In this document: positions 5,763 to 6,621 of the stretch, in pieces
How the letters are laid out: each line of letters opens with the position of its first letter
How positions within the stretch are numbered: position 1 is the first letter of the stretch
Assembly: GCA_041576815.1 (NCBI GenBank)
Contig: JBFGKE010000077.1
Coordinates: 1-6,621, forward strand
From: SG8-38 sp041576815
GTDB lineage: Bacteria > Myxococcota_A > Polyangia > Polyangiales > Houyiibacteriaceae
DNA: 6,621 bases
Reading direction: 5' to 3'
The notes under the pieces: model-generated
What the model was told of the DNA's origin: nothing
The model's input: only the letters and a program-made list of their open reading frames with translations
Databases searched by the model: none
Translations under genes and position numbers: made by a program

Positions 5763-6479
5763 ATGTGGCGTATCCTCGGCGTGCTGCTGCTTGTTCTCGT
5801 CGCGTGCGACCACAACGCGCAGGCCCGCCCTTCCGACGACGATGACCGCAGGGAGGAGCGGCTCCATATGGTGAGTCGCCAAATCGAGGCACGCGACGTT
5901 CGAGACCCTCGTGTCCTCGACGCCATGCGGAAAGTTCCTCGTCATCTCTTTGTGCCCGAGGCCGAGCGCCGCTTCGCCTATCAAGACCGACCCTTGCCGA
6001 TCGGTCATCGCCAAACGATCAGCCAGCCCTACATCGTCGCCCTCATGACCGAGCTCGCGAACGTGAAACCTGGGGACCGCGTCCTCGAGGTGGGCACCGG
6101 GTCCGGCTACCAGGCGGCCGTTCTTGCCGAGATGGGGGTCCAGGTCTTTTCGATCGAGATCGTCGAGCCGTTGGCCACTCGGGCCAAGAAGACCCTGGAT
6201 GCGCTCGGATACGCAAAGCGCGTGGAGGTGCGCCATGGTGACGGTTACGCCGGCTGGCCCGCCCACGCCCCTTTCGACGCCATCGTGGTCACCGCGGCTC
6301 CCCCAAAGATTCCGGAGCCTTTGAAGCAACAACTCAAAGTGGGTGCACATTTAGTGATCCCCGTCGGGGACTATTTCCAGCGGTTGAGGGTGGTCACCCG
6401 GACCAAAAAGGGGTTTCGGGACCGCTCGGTCGCTCCGGTAAGGTTTGTGCCGATGACGGGAAAGGCACAGGAGCGGTGA
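5763..6479 (+). CDS. pcm: protein-L-isoaspartate O-methyltransferase, predicted lipoprotein
   Basis: A 238-residue protein that transfers a methyl group from S-adenosylmethionine to L-isoaspartyl residues in damaged proteins, starting their repair. Visible motifs: QTISQPYIVALMTE (84-97, substrate side), VLEVGTGSGYQAAVLA (107-122, SAM-binding motif I) with acidic Glu132 after the next strand, GDGYAGWPAHAPFDAIVVTA (159-178) and LVIPVG (197-202). All key segments are intact. The first 15 residues, MWRILGVLLLVLVAC, form a lipoprotein signal with a perfect LVAC lipobox; Asp16 at +2 would favour inner-membrane retention by the enterobacterial rule. The usual cytoplasmic enzyme begins at the position equivalent to Met36 (MVSRQIEARDV), and that ATG (5868) has the stronger Shine-Dalgarno. 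The start is thus uncertain, or two forms are made. The gene is divergent from the oxidoreductase gene, with a 74-base gap in which I see no convincing promoter. Confidence 0.92.
   Translation: MWRILGVLLLVLVACDHNAQARPSDDDDRREERLHMVSRQIEARDVRDPRVLDAMRKVPRHLFVPEAERRFAYQDRPLPIGHRQTISQPYIVALMTELANVKPGDRVLEVGTGSGYQAAVLAEMGVQVFSIEIVEPLATRAKKTLDALGYAKRVEVRHGDGYAGWPAHAPFDAIVVTAAPPKIPEPLKQQLKVGAHLVIPVGDYFQRLRVVTRTKKGFRDRSVAPVRFVPMTGKAQER
5851..5858 (+). promoter_or_regulatory. internal Shine-Dalgarno for the short form of Pcm
   Basis: GGGAGGAG lies 9 bases before the in-frame ATG at 5868 (Met36). By contrast the upstream start at 5763 has only GAGG 14 bases away. Part of the site can pair in a small hairpin, GGAG (5855-5858) with CTCC (5862-5865). 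Translation from here would give a signal-less protein of 203 residues, close to the size of E. coli Pcm. Confidence 0.5.
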
Positions 6480-6621
6480 CGGGGACCAGTGCCAGCGCCA
6501 GCGACAGTGTCAGCGACAGTGCCAGTGTCAGTGCCAGCGCCAGCGCCAGTGCCAGTGCCAGCGTCAGTGGCAGTGACAGCGCTCTGCGTCAACCGGTGAC
6601 TCGAACCACGGCACCTACTCC
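6476..6621 (+). CDS. doubtful Ser-rich ORF, partial at right edge
   Basis: A GTG at 6476 overlaps the pcm stop as GTGA, and the frame stays open for 48 codons to the window edge. The product would be MTGT, then sixteen Ser-X pairs (X is Ala, Val, Asp or Gly), then LRQPVTRTTAPT. AGGAG lies only 2 bases before the GTG, too close for a good ribosome site. In favour of coding: within the repeat the third base of every serine codon varies as C or T, which is silent in this frame. Against: the repeat is open in other frames too, including the minus strand, and the ORF has no recognised family. It may simply be an intergenic tandem repeat. Confidence 0.2.
   Translation, partial: MTGTSASASDSVSDSASVSASASASASASVSGSDSALRQPVTRTTAPT
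6488..6583. repeat. hexamer tandem repeat, 16 units of AGYGNC
   Basis: Sixteen contiguous 6-base units follow pcm. In the first fifteen, positions 1, 2, 4 and 6 are always A, G, G and C. Position 3 is C or T (7 and 9 times over all sixteen units) and position 5 is mostly C, with A, T and one G. The last unit is AGCGCT, which breaks the pattern. The array ends 38 bases before the window edge. Confidence 0.95.

Noticed and set aside
6584..6621. Possible partial tRNA on the minus strand, suggested by GGTTCGAGTC, which resembles a T-arm.
   Set aside because: The flanking bases do not form a five-pair T stem (CGTGG against CACCG pairs only in part), and no matching acceptor stem or CCA follows. 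The rest of any tRNA would lie outside the window.
1..6621. A defence, phage, toxin-antitoxin or other new multi-gene system.
   Set aside because: All long genes belong to recognisable housekeeping or envelope families; nothing in the window has the marks of such a system.

Overview
The window is high in G+C throughout and holds seven well-supported protein genes or gene fragments, one probable small ORF and one doubtful ORF at the right edge. The gene set fits a Gram-negative bacterium: two predicted lipoproteins, an outer-membrane beta-barrel and a YfgM/BamB-type envelope pair. The mixture would suit a deltaproteobacterial or Myxococcota-like lineage. That placement is inference; there is no rRNA or other marker to fix it.

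Left part (1-2288): on the minus strand, the first 25 codons of a family 2 glycosyltransferase leave the window at base 1. A 26-codon plus-strand small ORF lies in the gap before a minus-strand envelope operon. In transcription order that operon is a YfgM-like membrane-anchored TPR protein (TTG start at 2288) followed 3 bases later by a BamB/PQQ-like beta-propeller lipoprotein. A near-consensus sigma-70 promoter, a small leader hairpin and a strong Shine-Dalgarno precede the TTG and together fix that start.

Middle part (2371-5688): a divergent gene encodes a small, probably eight-stranded outer-membrane barrel. Facing it is a minus-strand run of three genes: a saccharopine-dehydrogenase-like NAD(P)-binding oxidoreductase, aspartokinase (LysC), and a short exported ComEA-like helix-hairpin-helix protein. 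The last has two copies of a 19-bp palindrome (in opposite orientation) inside its reading frame, its GTG start in a perfect hairpin, and a tail that runs antisense through the end of the barrel gene.

Right part (5763-6621): a protein-L-isoaspartate O-methyltransferase with a lipoprotein signal, and also an internal start with a better ribosome-binding site at the point where cytoplasmic Pcm begins. It is followed by a 16-unit hexamer tandem repeat (AGYGNC) that stays open as a Ser-X ORF to the window edge.

Functionally the genes fall into envelope biogenesis (YfgM, BamB-like, barrel, glycosyltransferase), amino-acid biosynthesis (LysC), possible DNA uptake or binding (HhH) and protein repair (Pcm). 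I see no phage, CRISPR, toxin-antitoxin or defence locus. The most notable items are the two-start Pcm, the constrained hexamer repeat, and the palindrome pair built into the HhH gene.
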